This document shows, piece by piece, positions 43,809 to 53,654 of a stretch of DNA of 64,000 bases (position 1 is the stretch's first letter; each line of letters opens with the position of its first letter). The notes beneath the pieces were generated by a model. The model was not told where the DNA came from, made no database searches, and was given only the letters and a program-made list of their open reading frames with translations. Source of the stretch: Ruegeria sp. A3M17. GTDB taxonomy: Bacteria; Pseudomonadota; Alphaproteobacteria; Rhodobacterales; Rhodobacteraceae. A program made the translations under genes and the position numbers. The stretch spans positions 248,001-312,000 of the forward strand of contig NZ_QOCF01000014.1 in assembly GCF_003318255.1 (NCBI RefSeq), given 5' to 3'.

Positions 43809-44725
43809 CCCAAGTTTACGACCGTGTGGCATTGATCGGGCTGGGCCTGATCGCCTCGTCCATGTTCTGGGCGATCAAACGCGCCGGGCTTGCTGGCGAA
43901 GTGACCGGCTATGCCCGGTCCGAGGCGACACGTGACACGGCCCGGCGCATTGGCCTGTGCGACCGTGTATGCGATACCGCGCAAGAAGCGGTCGAGGGCG
44001 CGGATCTGGTCGTTCTCTGTGTTCCTGTCGGCGCGATGGGCGCTGTTGCAAAAGATATTGCACCTGTCTTGAAACCCGGGGCGACGGTGACAGATGTCGG
44101 CTCGGTCAAGCGTCACGTTATTCAGGCCGTTGGGCCGGAAATCCCGGAAGGTGTGCATTTCATCCCCGCGCACCCGCTGGCTGGGACTGAGCATTCTGGT
44201 CCGGAATCGGGTTTTGCAGAACTCTTTGACAACCGCTGGTGTCTTTTGGTCCCGGTTGAAGGCTCGGACCCGGATGCCATTGCCCGTTTGCGGGCACTGT
44301 GGGAAGGTTTGGGGTCAAACGTCGATGAGATGGACGCGGATCACCATGATCTGGTTCTGGCTGTCACATCGCACGCGCCGCACCTGATCGCCTATACGAT
44401 GGTGGGCGTTGCGGATGATCTGCGCCGGGTCACCGATACCGAGGTCATCAAGTATTCCGCCGCTGGATTCCGAGACTTCACCCGCATCGCGGCCTCGGAC
44501 CCAACCATGTGGCGCGACGTGTTTCTGACCAATAAGGATGCGACGCTGGAGATCCTTGGCCGGTTCACCGAAGAATTGTTCGCACTGCAGCGCGCGATCA
44601 GAACAGGTGACGGCGAGCAGCTTTTCGACTATTTCACCCGTACGCGCGCCATCCGCCGCGGCATCATTGATGCTGGCCAGGATACGGATGCGCCTGATTT
44701 CGGACGGGGAAAAACGAACCCATGA
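43805..44725 (+). CDS. tyrA: Prephenate/arogenate dehydrogenase
   Basis: 306-residue NAD(P)-dependent dehydrogenase of tyrosine synthesis. The Rossmann loop is [12 protein letters not shown] at the N-terminus. Substrate motifs are [26 protein letters not shown] and [11 protein letters not shown], the His-containing segments of the TyrA catalytic site. No chorismate mutase or ACT domain is fused. The ATG at 43805 overlaps the hisC stop, and its own stop overlaps the next gene, so hisC-tyrA-extensin-like form one transcript. Confidence 0.93.
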   Translation: MTQVYDRVALIGLGLIASSMFWAIKRAGLAGEVTGYARSEATRDTARRIGLCDRVCDTAQEAVEGADLVVLCVPVGAMGAVAKDIAPVLKPGATVTDVGSVKRHVIQAVGPEIPEGVHFIPAHPLAGTEHSGPESGFAELFDNRWCLLVPVEGSDPDAIARLRALWEGLGSNVDEMDADHHDLVLAVTSHAPHLIAYTMVGVADDLRRVTDTEVIKYSAAGFRDFTRIAASDPTMWRDVFLTNKDATLEILGRFTEELFALQRAIRTGDGEQLFDYFTRTRAIRRGIIDAGQDTDAPDFGRGKTNP

Positions 44726-45558
44726 CGCAGGGCTGGAGAACCATTCTGACCGGATTTGCAGCGCTTTGCGCAATGTCAACTCAGGCTGGTTCGCTGGAAC
44801 GTTCGTTAATACCGATATCGCGACCTCAGGCTACACTTGCGGTCCTTAGCAGCGCAGTGCCTCAGCTGCCTCCGGCAACCATACGCCCAGAATTGCGGCC
44901 GGATTCGCCACAGGTTTTGGCAGCAGCAGCACGGCCTGCAGAGCTGCCTCTGCTTGGACCGGACACGTCGCTGATGCCTTATCTGCGGCCCAAAGCCCTG
45001 GAGCAGGAGGCGCTGTTCAAAAAGCGCAAACTGCGTAAAGGATCGGTGTGCGGCGACATCGATATTCAGGGCAAGTCAGTCGGGAAGGTACCGGGCAGGA
45101 TCAAGGCTTGTGGGATCAAGGACGCTGTTCAGATCACCTCGGTCTCAGGCGTGACGCTTAGCCGTCCCTCCACGATGGATTGTGGAACGGCAATTGCGCT
45201 GAACAAGTGGGTTGAGAAAACGGTCAAGCCGACGTTCAAGCGACGCGGGCCGGTGGTTCAATTGCAGGTTGCCGCACACTACGCGTGCCGGACGCGTAAC
45301 AACCGCAAGGGCGCCCGCATTTCCGAGCATGGAAAAGGCCGAGCGATTGATATCTCGGCCTTCAAGATGGCCGATGGAGAGGTTGTGACGGTCCTGAATG
45401 GTTGGCGCAAGAACCCGTCACAAAAACAACTGGTCAAAATCTGGCGCGATGCATGCGGGCCGTTTGGCACCGTATTGGGGCCAAACGCAGACCGGTATCA
45501 CCGGGATCATTTCCATCTGGATACAGCCCGCCATCGTCGCGGGCCATACTGTCGTTAA
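44722..45558 (+). CDS. Extensin-like C-terminal domain protein, exported
   Basis: 278 residues. A signal peptide (about 1-22) and a Pro-rich linker precede a conserved domain (about 105-278) of the bacterial extensin-like family. Cysteines at VCGDID, KACGIKD, MDCGTA, YACRTR, DACGPF and the last residues probably form disulfides. SEHGKGRAIDIS and RDHFHLD resemble the zinc-binding H...D and HxH motifs of LAS peptidases, so a periplasmic peptidoglycan role is possible but unproven. Its TAA shares bases with the stop of the convergent DUF2125 gene (TTAA at 45555-45558). Confidence 0.8.
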   Translation: MTQGWRTILTGFAALCAMSTQAGSLERSLIPISRPQATLAVLSSAVPQLPPATIRPELRPDSPQVLAAAARPAELPLLGPDTSLMPYLRPKALEQEALFKKRKLRKGSVCGDIDIQGKSVGKVPGRIKACGIKDAVQITSVSGVTLSRPSTMDCGTAIALNKWVEKTVKPTFKRRGPVVQLQVAAHYACRTRNNRKGARISEHGKGRAIDISAFKMADGEVVTVLNGWRKNPSQKQLVKIWRDACGPFGTVLGPNADRYHRDHFHLDTARHRRGPYCR

Positions 45559-46556
45559 CGCAAGATCAAGCGGGGCGCAGGCCCCAGCGGCAAAGGTCCA
45601 AGCGCCACGAAACCGTCCCGGAAGTTAAGCTGCAGGTCTAGTGCATTTGGATTGCCGCCCAGCCCGGCCATGAAGTTCAGCGCGCGTGTCACCGGATCAA
45701 CCGCCTGATCGGGCAGGGCACCTGCGGCGTTGGCCATGGCAATCATGTCGCGCCAGTTTTCAGCTTTGACCGCAATTTCGCCCGTTGGGATGCCCTGGTG
45801 GTCGATATCAAGCTCGCCTGCCGCAAACAGACGCAAAGCGCCCCATTTCATCTCGGCGAGGTTCAGGTCAATCATTACCGGTTGCGGTCTGCCCTGTTCC
45901 AATGCCGTGCGATCCCACGGCTTGTTGAACGTGGCGGTCATGTCCAGCTCGAGCGTCTCAAACGCCTGCGGCAATGTGGTGGCCGACCGCATCAATTCTC
46001 GCAGGCCGTCACCCGGGGTGAACCCGTCAATACGGGCGCCGATGGCATAGGTCACCGGAATAGAAGTCTGTTCCATGACCAGCGTCAGCGTATCACCTCC
46101 GGCCAGGGCTTCGGCATCGTCGGTGATCAGCCATGAACCAGCAGTCAACGCCATTTTTTCCAGTACCAGCGCGACACCGGGCTGTAGCTGCAGCTCGGCC
46201 TGCAGGTCGCTGGCTTTGATGGTTGCCGTCTGATCAAAATAGGACAGGCGCTGGGGGGTGTCAGCAAAGCGCAGCACCTGACGTCCCGGCCAGATTGCAG
46301 GGCTTTGGAATTCGATCCAATCGGCGCTCCATGCGGTGCCGTTGACTGGATCAGCCAGCGCCGGGCTGTTCAGGCGCGTAATGTGGCGCAACGGATACCC
46401 AGCTGTTGAAACATCGGAAAAGTCGGCCTGCCAACCTTGTTCCTGCTGTTTGTCGAACCAGGCGGTGATTGCATTGCGCAATCCGAATCCGGCGACGAAC
46501 CAATAGGCGCTCCAGATAACCGTTAAGAAAATGACTACTCGTATTAGACCGCGCAT
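45555..46556 (-). CDS. DUF2125 domain protein
   Basis: 333 residues. One N-terminal membrane anchor (about 5-25: VVIFLTVIWSAYWFVAGFGL) is followed by a large periplasmic beta-rich domain with repeated DLQAELQLQPG-like and LELDMTATFNKPW strands. This is the alphaproteobacterial DUF2125 family, whose function is unknown; the anchored beta-rich form recalls AsmA-type envelope proteins. Divergent from the ChaC-like gene. Confidence 0.82.
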   Translation of the reverse strand: MRGLIRVVIFLTVIWSAYWFVAGFGLRNAITAWFDKQQEQGWQADFSDVSTAGYPLRHITRLNSPALADPVNGTAWSADWIEFQSPAIWPGRQVLRFADTPQRLSYFDQTATIKASDLQAELQLQPGVALVLEKMALTAGSWLITDDAEALAGGDTLTLVMEQTSIPVTYAIGARIDGFTPGDGLRELMRSATTLPQAFETLELDMTATFNKPWDRTALEQGRPQPVMIDLNLAEMKWGALRLFAAGELDIDHQGIPTGEIAVKAENWRDMIAMANAAGALPDQAVDPVTRALNFMAGLGGNPNALDLQLNFRDGFVALGPLPLGPAPRLILR

Positions 46557-46623
46557 GGCAGTTGGCCCTTTTTCCCGCGTTGAATTTGATGTTTATAGGC
46601 CGAAACGGGCAAGGACCAGAGCT

Positions 46624-47154
46624 ATGACGATGTGGGTTTTCGGATATGGATCGCTGCTGTGGAATCCGGGTTTTCCGGTGGCCCGAAGCGAACACGCCAC
46701 GTTGCATGGGTATGCGCGGTCCTTTTGCATGAGCTCGATCCACCACCGCGGGACCGAGGAACATCCGGGTCTGGTGCTGGCGCTGGACGAACAGGCCGAC
46801 GCCAATTGCACGGGCTTGGCGCTTGCGGTCGAAGCTGGCCATGAAGAACGGACCCTTCAAGAACTGCGCGAGCGCGAGCTGATCTCATCCGCCTATGTCG
46901 AGAAAAACCTTGATGTGCATCTGAACACTGGCGAGGTCATCACCGCCGTGACCTATGTGATCGACGCAGACCACGTCCAATACTGTGGTGGTATGCCGTT
47001 AGAGGAGCAGGCGCAGATCATTGCACATGCGGTCGGCGGGCGCGGACCGAATACGGAATACCTGTATAATACTGCGGAACATCTGGCCGAGATTGACCTG
47101 CGCGATCCCGATCTTGAGTGGTTAGCGCAACGGGTGCGCAGCATCACAGCATAA
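46624..47154 (+). CDS. Gamma-glutamylcyclotransferase (ChaC-like)
   Basis: 176 residues with the family's N-terminal MWVFGYGSLLWNPGF loop that binds the gamma-glutamyl group, and ERELISSAYVEKN, which supplies the likely catalytic Glu. ChaC proteins release 5-oxoproline from glutathione. The ATG at 46624 is chosen over an in-frame codon at 46531 because the conserved domain starts at residue 3. Followed after 69 bp by the ExbB-like gene. Confidence 0.87.
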   Translation: MTMWVFGYGSLLWNPGFPVARSEHATLHGYARSFCMSSIHHRGTEEHPGLVLALDEQADANCTGLALAVEAGHEERTLQELRERELISSAYVEKNLDVHLNTGEVITAVTYVIDADHVQYCGGMPLEEQAQIIAHAVGGRGPNTEYLYNTAEHLAEIDLRDPDLEWLAQRVRSITA

Positions 47155-47223
47155 ACCCTTGGCGTCACCGGCGGATTTTGGCTAGATTCAAGCCAGAGCA
47201 GGCAAAAATCGGGAAACACGCGC

Positions 47224-48402
47224 ATGGCGCAGGCACATCAGGGCGCGAGACCCCATTTCTCGCATCCCATCCGTCAGATTGTGATGATGTTGGTCGCAAT
47301 TGGCCTGGCGGGATTGGGCGTCTTCATGGCGCTGCCTTATGTACTGCCGGTGTTTCAGGCTAACCCGTACCTGAACGGCTTTATCATTCTGGTTTTCATA
47401 ATCGGCGTATTCGCCTGTTTCTTTCAGGTAACACAGCTGATTGGCTCGGTTCGGTGGATTGAGGCATTTGTTGGGGGCGTTGTCCGTGAAGACGCGCGCA
47501 CACCGCAATTGCTGGCGCCTTTGGCGTCATTGTTGCGCGAACGTGGTGCACGGTCACAGATCAGTTCCAGTTCGACCCGGTCGATCCTGGATTCGGTCGC
47601 GGAACGCGTTGAGGAAGAGCGTGAGATCACGCGCTATATTACCAATGTCCTGATATATCTGGGCCTTTTGGGCACGTTCTTTGGCCTGGCGACTACGGTT
47701 CCGGCCATCGTTGACACGATCCGCAGCCTGAACCCGCAAGAGGGCGAAGAAGGGCTGGCCGTGTTCAACCGCCTGATGGTGGGGCTTGAGGCCCAGTTAC
47801 AAGGTATGGGCGTGGCATTTGGTTCGTCTCTTTTGGGCCTTGCGGGATCGCTGATCGTCGGTTTGCTGGAACTGTTCACGGGTCACGGCCAGAACAGGTT
47901 CTACCGCGAGCTTGAGGAATGGTTGTCCTCAATCACCCGTGTTGGTTTTGCCGCCGCCGAGGAAGGTGGGGCCGAGATTGCGGTCCTGACACCCGTTCTG
48001 GACGCGATGTCCGAACAGATGGATGCGCTGCAAGATCTGTTTTCGGGGCAAGAGGCTGATCGTGCCGCCGTATCGGTCAAACTGGGCCAATTGGTTGATG
48101 CGATTGGTGAGATGAATGTGCGACAGTCTGAATCCGAAGGGGTGACAGCCGCATTGGAGCGCGTGGCCCTTGGGCAGGACGCCCTTCTGGATCACATGCG
48201 CGATCAGATGACAGGTGAAGGTATTGATGCCGAAAGCCGGATGCGTCTGCGGTCGATGGACGTACAGCTATTGCGCATCCTCGAAGAAATCTCGGCCGGC
48301 CGTCAGGAAAGCATGAGCGAACTGCGCAAGGATATCGAATTGCTGGTCAAAGCCCTGACATTGCCCCGAGGCGCCGTGCGCTCCACTCCGGAAGGACAGT
48401 AA
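47224..48402 (+). CDS. MotA/TolQ/ExbB-like proton channel family membrane protein
   Basis: 392 residues with four hydrophobic segments (about 20-40, 48-70, 140-160, 190-215). The third and fourth carry the MotA/ExbB signature (YLGLLGTFFGLATTVPAIVD and VAFGSSLLGLAGSLIVGLLE). A soluble helical C-terminus of about 170 residues follows. Proteins of this class form the pentameric stator of proton-driven motors. The next gene, 3 bp away, encodes the matching MotB/OmpA-like partner, so the two probably form a stator-like complex. What it drives is unknown; no TolA, TonB or ExbD gene is nearby. Confidence 0.85.
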   Translation: MAQAHQGARPHFSHPIRQIVMMLVAIGLAGLGVFMALPYVLPVFQANPYLNGFIILVFIIGVFACFFQVTQLIGSVRWIEAFVGGVVREDARTPQLLAPLASLLRERGARSQISSSSTRSILDSVAERVEEEREITRYITNVLIYLGLLGTFFGLATTVPAIVDTIRSLNPQEGEEGLAVFNRLMVGLEAQLQGMGVAFGSSLLGLAGSLIVGLLELFTGHGQNRFYRELEEWLSSITRVGFAAAEEGGAEIAVLTPVLDAMSEQMDALQDLFSGQEADRAAVSVKLGQLVDAIGEMNVRQSESEGVTAALERVALGQDALLDHMRDQMTGEGIDAESRMRLRSMDVQLLRILEEISAGRQESMSELRKDIELLVKALTLPRGAVRSTPEGQ

Positions 48403-48405
48403 TCC

Positions 48406-50106
48406 ATGGCTCTGTCCCGCCGCACAGGTCAACGTTTTCAGGGCTCGGTTTGGCCGGGTTTTGTTGACGCGATCACCGGGCTGCTGATGGTGCTGACCTT
48501 CGTTCTGACCATCTTTATGGTGGTGCAGTTCGTGTTGCGCGAAACCATTTCCGGGCAAGAGGACGAACTGACCGCCCTGTCAGATGAAGTCGCAGCGCTG
48601 GCCGGGGCATTGGGATTGGAGGAGCGTGAGAATAATCGTCTAGAGGCACGCCTTGGCGCGCTGAACACGACCCTGTCGCAAACTGAAGATACGCTGGCGC
48701 GGGCCGAAGTGGACTTGGCTTTGTCGCAGGCGCGTATCACGGATTTTGAGGCGCAGGTCGCCGCACTTCTGACGGATCAGGAGCGGGCACGCGGCGCGAT
48801 TGCAACACTGGAATCCCAGCGCGCCAAGTTGCTGGAGGACCAAGATGCGCTGAACCTCGCGCTGGCGCAAAGCCGGTCCGAGATCGACGAACAGGCCGAA
48901 GCCGCCCGGCTGGCAGCCGCTCAACGCGAGGCGCTGGAGGCGTTGGTTGCGGATCTCGAACAAAGTGATGCTGCGCAATCCACCCGGATCAGTGAACTGG
49001 AAAACCAACTCAGCGCGGAAGAGGCCGCCAAGCTGGCCGAGGCTGCCGCTGCCGAGAACCTGCGCAATCGTCTGCAGAACGCGGATGCCGAGTTGACGGC
49101 GATGACGCTGGCATTGGAAGCGCAGCGCAAAGAAGCTGAGGATACACTGACCCTGCTTGCCGCAGCACAAGCCGCCAGGGCCGAGCTTGAGCGTCAGTTT
49201 GGTGCGCTGGATGCGGACGAGTTGCAGGCGCAACTACAAGCCGCTTTGGCTGCGCAGACCGAGGTGCAGGCCGAGGCACAATCGCAACGCTCACTGGCTG
49301 AAGAGCGTGCAAACCTATTGGCTGTGGCCCGTGAAGCGATCTCAGCTGAGAAAACGATTTCCGCAAAAGCGCAGCGAGAGACGGCGTTGTTGAATCAACA
49401 GATGGCGGCGCTGCGCCAACAACTTGGCGGGTTGCAGGCGTTGTTGGACGACTATGAAGAACGAAACGCAGCTTCGGACATTCGAATTCAGACCCTCGGT
49501 CAGGACCTGAACGCAGCTTTGGCCCGCGCGGCTTCGGAGGAACGCCGCCGACGTTTGCTGGAAGAGGCTGAGCGTGTCCGGCTTGAAGCCGAGGCCGAAG
49601 CTCTGTCTGGACAAAATCAGGAACTGGCGGCGCAGGCCGAAGACCTGCAGCGCTATCGGTCAGAGTTCTTTGGAAGACTGCGCGACGTGCTTGGGGATGA
49701 GGAGGGCGTTCGGATCGAAGGCGACCGTTTTGTGTTCTCGTCCGAGGTCCTGTTTGACACGGGTTCGGCCGTCTTGTCACCGGCCGGGCAGCAGGACATC
49801 GCCAAAGTGGCCAATATCCTGCGCAGCGTGGCGGCTGAAATTCCCGAAGGCCTGAACTGGGTGATCCGCGTCGATGGTCACACTGATAACGTGCCGCTGG
49901 CCGGTTCCGGGCGCTATCGCGACAATTGGGAACTTAGTCAGGGCCGTGCCTTGTCCGTGGTGCGCTACATGGTCGATGCGCTGGGTATCCCGCCGAGCCG
50001 ATTGGCCGCAAACGGTTTTGGTGAGTTCCAGCCCGTAAACCCGGCAGACACCCCGGAGGCCCGGGCGCAAAACCGCCGGATCGAGCTGAAACTCACCGAA
50101 AGGTAA
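48406..50106 (+). CDS. OmpA/MotB-like protein with very long coiled coil
   Basis: 566 residues. A short basic N-terminus and the single membrane span (about 20-44: FVDAITGLLMVLTFVLTIFM) begin with the Asp that MotB/ExbD/ZorB-type partners use for proton flow. An uninterrupted Ala/Glu/Gln-rich coiled coil (about 50-420) leads to a C-terminal OmpA peptidoglycan-binding domain (about 445-560: VLFDTGSAVLSPAG, RVDGHTDNVPLAG). The coil could span the periplasm to the cell wall. Pairs with the ExbB-like protein upstream. Confidence 0.87.
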   Translation: MALSRRTGQRFQGSVWPGFVDAITGLLMVLTFVLTIFMVVQFVLRETISGQEDELTALSDEVAALAGALGLEERENNRLEARLGALNTTLSQTEDTLARAEVDLALSQARITDFEAQVAALLTDQERARGAIATLESQRAKLLEDQDALNLALAQSRSEIDEQAEAARLAAAQREALEALVADLEQSDAAQSTRISELENQLSAEEAAKLAEAAAAENLRNRLQNADAELTAMTLALEAQRKEAEDTLTLLAAAQAARAELERQFGALDADELQAQLQAALAAQTEVQAEAQSQRSLAEERANLLAVAREAISAEKTISAKAQRETALLNQQMAALRQQLGGLQALLDDYEERNAASDIRIQTLGQDLNAALARAASEERRRRLLEEAERVRLEAEAEALSGQNQELAAQAEDLQRYRSEFFGRLRDVLGDEEGVRIEGDRFVFSSEVLFDTGSAVLSPAGQQDIAKVANILRSVAAEIPEGLNWVIRVDGHTDNVPLAGSGRYRDNWELSQGRALSVVRYMVDALGIPPSRLAANGFGEFQPVNPADTPEARAQNRRIELKLTER

Positions 50107-50131
50107 CCGAGACACTCGTTAAGAATCCGGG

Positions 50132-51019
50132 TCAGCGACGACCGAACCGAAAGCTGCTATCAGGCGTGCCCGCAAAGCAGCGCGGGATGACCGGGTAACT
50201 TTCAGTCAGGAAATAAGCGTACGTTCCAGATGGATATTCAGGCGAAATCGTAAAGGCTCCGTTACATTCATCCAGATTTCCGGCGCTTGCTACGTAGGCG
50301 TAGTCCTCATTGAACGTGCCATCATGTTTTCCGTCGGGCGCGTTTCCTCCAGGGCGGTTGCCGCTTTTCAATCTGTACGACGACTTCATTTGCGCCACTT
50401 TCCCATCCACAACGCCGGTCATCGCATAGATCGGAAAGCCGTCAGCGGCATATCCGATCAGCGGTGGATGTCGGTTGGGTTTATAGTTCAGCAGCTCAAT
50501 AAAACCCGTGGGGATGCCGTGATAATGGTATTTTCCGTTGGGTTGCACATGGGCGTAGTTTTCGTCGAACCCCAGTGTGACCGCGCCCCCAAGTGCATTG
50601 TAGGACCAACCCGAGCGGGGATTGCCCTGCCAGAATTCTGCGGCCAGCGGGTCGAACACGACGCCGTTCAGAGACACACCAAAGTTCCATCCCATTTCAA
50701 GCGGGGTGGTGGACCCATTGGATTTCGGGTTCGTCGGAACTTTCAAGTTGACGCCTTGCTCGGAAATGCTGTGCGGGTTGCCTTGGTTCGGAAAGCGCCC
50801 GACGAGGTGATCGGGGATCCCGTTGGCTGAGACGCGTATACTTTTGCGGGTCTCAGAGATTTCAGACTGGTTGTGCCCCGGATCAACCGTTGCGGCCTGC
50901 AGGCGCAGTGGCTGCGTTTCTGTCTCGTCGTGATACCGAAATCTATGCTGAGCGGTTGCTATGGCGGCAACGGCGGAAAGGGCGAATGCTACGCTCCAAA
51001 CGGCGACGGTTTTGGTCAT
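50132..51019 (-). CDS. YHYH domain protein, exported
   Basis: 295 residues with a signal peptide (about 1-24, ending AIATA). The body has the YHYH motif in PNGKYHYHGIPTGF plus GYAADGFPIYAMTG and LDECNGAFTISPEYPSGTYA, which match the YHYH protein family of unknown function found in marine bacteria. The clustered His suggest metal binding. The ATG at 51019 has AAGGGG upstream. Convergent with the OmpA-like gene at 25 bp. Confidence 0.85.
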   Translation of the reverse strand: MTKTVAVWSVAFALSAVAAIATAQHRFRYHDETETQPLRLQAATVDPGHNQSEISETRKSIRVSANGIPDHLVGRFPNQGNPHSISEQGVNLKVPTNPKSNGSTTPLEMGWNFGVSLNGVVFDPLAAEFWQGNPRSGWSYNALGGAVTLGFDENYAHVQPNGKYHYHGIPTGFIELLNYKPNRHPPLIGYAADGFPIYAMTGVVDGKVAQMKSSYRLKSGNRPGGNAPDGKHDGTFNEDYAYVASAGNLDECNGAFTISPEYPSGTYAYFLTESYPVIPRCFAGTPDSSFRFGRR

Positions 51020-51101
51020 CAAAATCCCCTTTGCAATTCATCAGTGATAATGAAACGCGCAGGTTTGGCTGTTCCGTCGAAAAAGTTTGTGGCCGAAACG
51101 A

Positions 51102-51132
51102 AATCGCCCGGCTGCTGAACAACCGGGCGATT
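51102..51132 (-). terminator. Terminator of clpA
   Basis: AATCGCCCGG (51102-51111) and CCGGGCGATT (51123-51132) form a perfect 10-bp stem 25 bp after the clpA stop. On the minus strand it is followed by only a broken T-run (TTTCGTTT). Confidence 0.6.
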
Positions 51133-51157
51133 AGACTTGTTAGGCGAATGCGGCGTC

Positions 51158-53482
51158 TTAATCCGCGGTCAAAAGCGGAGGTTTGTCGCCCGGAATTCTT
51201 GGCTGATCGGGGCCAAGGATATCCAAGTTCAAATCGCCTTTCTTGACAGACACGCGGACCACACCACCTTTGGCCAGCTTGCCAAACAGCAACTCCTCGG
51301 CCAGTGGTTTCTTGATGTGTTCCTGAATGACACGGCCCAGAGGACGTGCACCCATCTTGTCGTCATACCCTTTGTCCGCCAGCCATTCGGCGGCTTTGGG
51401 GGTCAAGTCGATGGTCACATTGCGATCCAGCAACTGCGCTTCAAGCTGCAGAACGAATTTCTCCACAACCTGCAGGATGACCTCTTTTGGCAGCGGCGCG
51501 AATGAGATCACAGCGTCCAGACGGTTGCGGAATTCCGGCGTGAACATCCGCTCGATTGCGGCGGTGTCTTCGCCTTCGCGACGATCACGGGCAAAGCCGA
51601 TGGCGGCCTTGGCCTGTTCCTGCGCGCCTGCGTTGGACGTCATGATCAGCACCACGTTACGGAAATTCACCGTACGTCCGTTGTGATCGGTCAACTCACC
51701 GTGGTCCATCACCTGCAACAGGATGTTGAACACGTCCGGATGGGCCTTTTCGATCTCGTCCAGCAGCAACACGCAATGCGGGTGCTGGTCGACACCGTCG
51801 GTCAGCAGGCCACCCTGATCGAAGCCTACATAACCCGGAGGCGCACCGATCAGACGGGAAACCGCGTGCTTCTCCATGTATTCCGACATGTCGAACCGCA
51901 GCAGTTCAACACCCAGCGTATCCGCCAGCTGTTTCGCAACTTCGGTTTTACCTACACCGGTCGGGCCAGCGAACAGGTAGTTGCCGATGGGCTTTTCAGG
52001 CTCACGCAGACCGGCACGCGCCAGCTTGATTGCACTGGACAGCGCCTCGATTGCCAGATCCTGACCAAATACGACACGTTTCAACGAAGCCTCGAGGTCT
52101 TTCAGTACCTCGGCATCGTCTTTGGTGACGTTCTTGGGCGGGATGCGGGCGATCTTGGCGACGACCGCTTCGATTTCCTTGACCCCGATGGTCTTGCGCC
52201 GTTTGCTCTCGGCCACCAGATGCTGCGCCGCGCCAGCCTCGTCAATTACGTCGATGGCCTTATCGGGCAGTTTACGGTCGTTGATGTAGCGGGCCGACAG
52301 TTCTACCGCGGTCTTGATCGCATCGGCGGTATACTTGATCTCGTGATGTTCTTCGAAATAGGGTTTCAGACCGCGCAGAATTTTCACGCTGTCCTCGACC
52401 GATGGCTCACTTACGTCGATCTTCTGGAACCGTCGCGCAAGCGCGCGATCTTTTTCGAAATGCTGGCGGAATTCCTTGTACGTGGTCGAGCCCATGGTGC
52501 GCAGCTTGCCGCCCTGCAGGGCGGGCTTCAGCAGGTTCGACGCATCCATCGCACCACCCGAGGTGGCACCGGCACCGATCACGGTGTGAATTTCATCAAT
52601 GAACAGCACCGCGTCGGGGTGGTCCTCCAACTCGGTCACAACCGCCTTCAGGCGTTCTTCGAAGTCGCCGCGATATCGGGTACCAGCCAGCAGAGCACCC
52701 ATGTCGAGAGAATAAATGGTGGTCTCAGACAGCACATCTGGCGCTTCGCCGCCAACAATCTTGCGCGCCAGACCTTCGGCGATGGCGGTCTTGCCCACGC
52801 CGGGATCACCCACCAGCAGCGGGTTGTTCTTGCGGCGGCGGCACAGGACCTGAATACAACGCTCAACCTCATCAGCACGGCCGATCAACGGGTCGACATC
52901 GCCTGCGCGCGATTTAGCGTTCAGGTCAATGCAGTATTTCCCAAGCGCGCTTTCCTTTTGCTCGCCTTCGGTGACGCCAGGTTGAGCCTCTTCCTCGACC
53001 TGATCCGCGCCGGATACCGAGCGGTTTTCGCCGTAGGCAGGGTCTTTGGCCACGCCATGCGCGATGAAGTTAACCGCGTCATAGCGCGTCATGTCCTGCT
53101 CTTGCAGGAAATAGGCCGCATTGCTTTCACGTTCGGCGAAGATGGCGACCAGAACGTTTGCACCGGTCACTTCGGTCCGGCCCGAGCTTTGGACGTGGAT
53201 CGCCGCGCGTTGTATGACGCGCTGGAAAGCGGCCGTTGGAACGGCCTCAGAACCGTCGATATCCGTGACCAGATTGGATAGATCTTCGTCAATGAATTCG
53301 ACCAGAGTGCTGCGCAGTTCTTCCAGATCGACGCTGCAGGCCTTCATGACGCGGATGGCGTCAGGTTCTTCCAGTAACGCCAGAAGCAGATGCTCTAGCG
53401 TTGCAAATTCGTGACGCCGTTCATTCGCAGCCGCCAAGGCCGCGTGGATGGCTTGTTCTAATGTGCTCGAGAATGAAGGCAC
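51158..53482 (-). CDS. clpA: ATP-dependent Clp protease ATP-binding subunit ClpA
   Basis: 774 residues. The N domain (about 1-145: [20 protein letters not shown]) is the ClpS/substrate docking part. AAA domain 1 has Walker [14 protein letters not shown] and the pore motif region [21 protein letters not shown] domain 2 has [13 protein letters not shown] and [12 protein letters not shown]. There is no ClpB-type middle coil, and the C-terminal domain carries [11 protein letters not shown], whose position fits the IGL-type ClpP-contact loop (weak). The start is a GTG at 53482 with GAGGAG upstream; the longer frame to 53545 has no such site. No clpS gene adjoins. Confidence 0.94.
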   Translation of the reverse strand: MPSFSSTLEQAIHAALAAANERRHEFATLEHLLLALLEEPDAIRVMKACSVDLEELRSTLVEFIDEDLSNLVTDIDGSEAVPTAAFQRVIQRAAIHVQSSGRTEVTGANVLVAIFAERESNAAYFLQEQDMTRYDAVNFIAHGVAKDPAYGENRSVSGADQVEEEAQPGVTEGEQKESALGKYCIDLNAKSRAGDVDPLIGRADEVERCIQVLCRRRKNNPLLVGDPGVGKTAIAEGLARKIVGGEAPDVLSETTIYSLDMGALLAGTRYRGDFEERLKAVVTELEDHPDAVLFIDEIHTVIGAGATSGGAMDASNLLKPALQGGKLRTMGSTTYKEFRQHFEKDRALARRFQKIDVSEPSVEDSVKILRGLKPYFEEHHEIKYTADAIKTAVELSARYINDRKLPDKAIDVIDEAGAAQHLVAESKRRKTIGVKEIEAVVAKIARIPPKNVTKDDAEVLKDLEASLKRVVFGQDLAIEALSSAIKLARAGLREPEKPIGNYLFAGPTGVGKTEVAKQLADTLGVELLRFDMSEYMEKHAVSRLIGAPPGYVGFDQGGLLTDGVDQHPHCVLLLDEIEKAHPDVFNILLQVMDHGELTDHNGRTVNFRNVVLIMTSNAGAQEQAKAAIGFARDRREGEDTAAIERMFTPEFRNRLDAVISFAPLPKEVILQVVEKFVLQLEAQLLDRNVTIDLTPKAAEWLADKGYDDKMGARPLGRVIQEHIKKPLAEELLFGKLAKGGVVRVSVKKGDLNLDILGPDQPRIPGDKPPLLTAD

Positions 53483-53609
53483 GCGGGTGCTCCTCTGTCT
53501 TGGGTCGAAAGGGGCAGGCTTCGGCCGGAACCCCATCCCAACCATGTCCTCATACTATTAGAGTTTGGTTGATCGTGGCCCGGCTTCAAGGGTTTTCTTG
53601 CTCTTGACA

Positions 53610-53626
53610 GTCACATTTCACGTGAC
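53610..53626. promoter_or_regulatory. Inverted repeat containing TCACGTGA, upstream of clpA
   Basis: GTCAC-ATTTCAC-GTGAC with an inner perfect palindrome TCACGTGA (53618-53625), about 130 bp upstream of clpA. May be an operator; no binding protein can be named. Confidence 0.3.
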
Positions 53627-53654
53627 CGTGGCCGTGAGGAAGGCAATTTGGGTA

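Noticed and set aside
47224..50106. Zorya antiphage system
   Set aside because: The pair resembles ZorA/ZorB in type only; no ZorC, ZorD or ZorE gene is nearby, the coil is in the wrong subunit, and the flanking genes are ordinary chromosomal ones.
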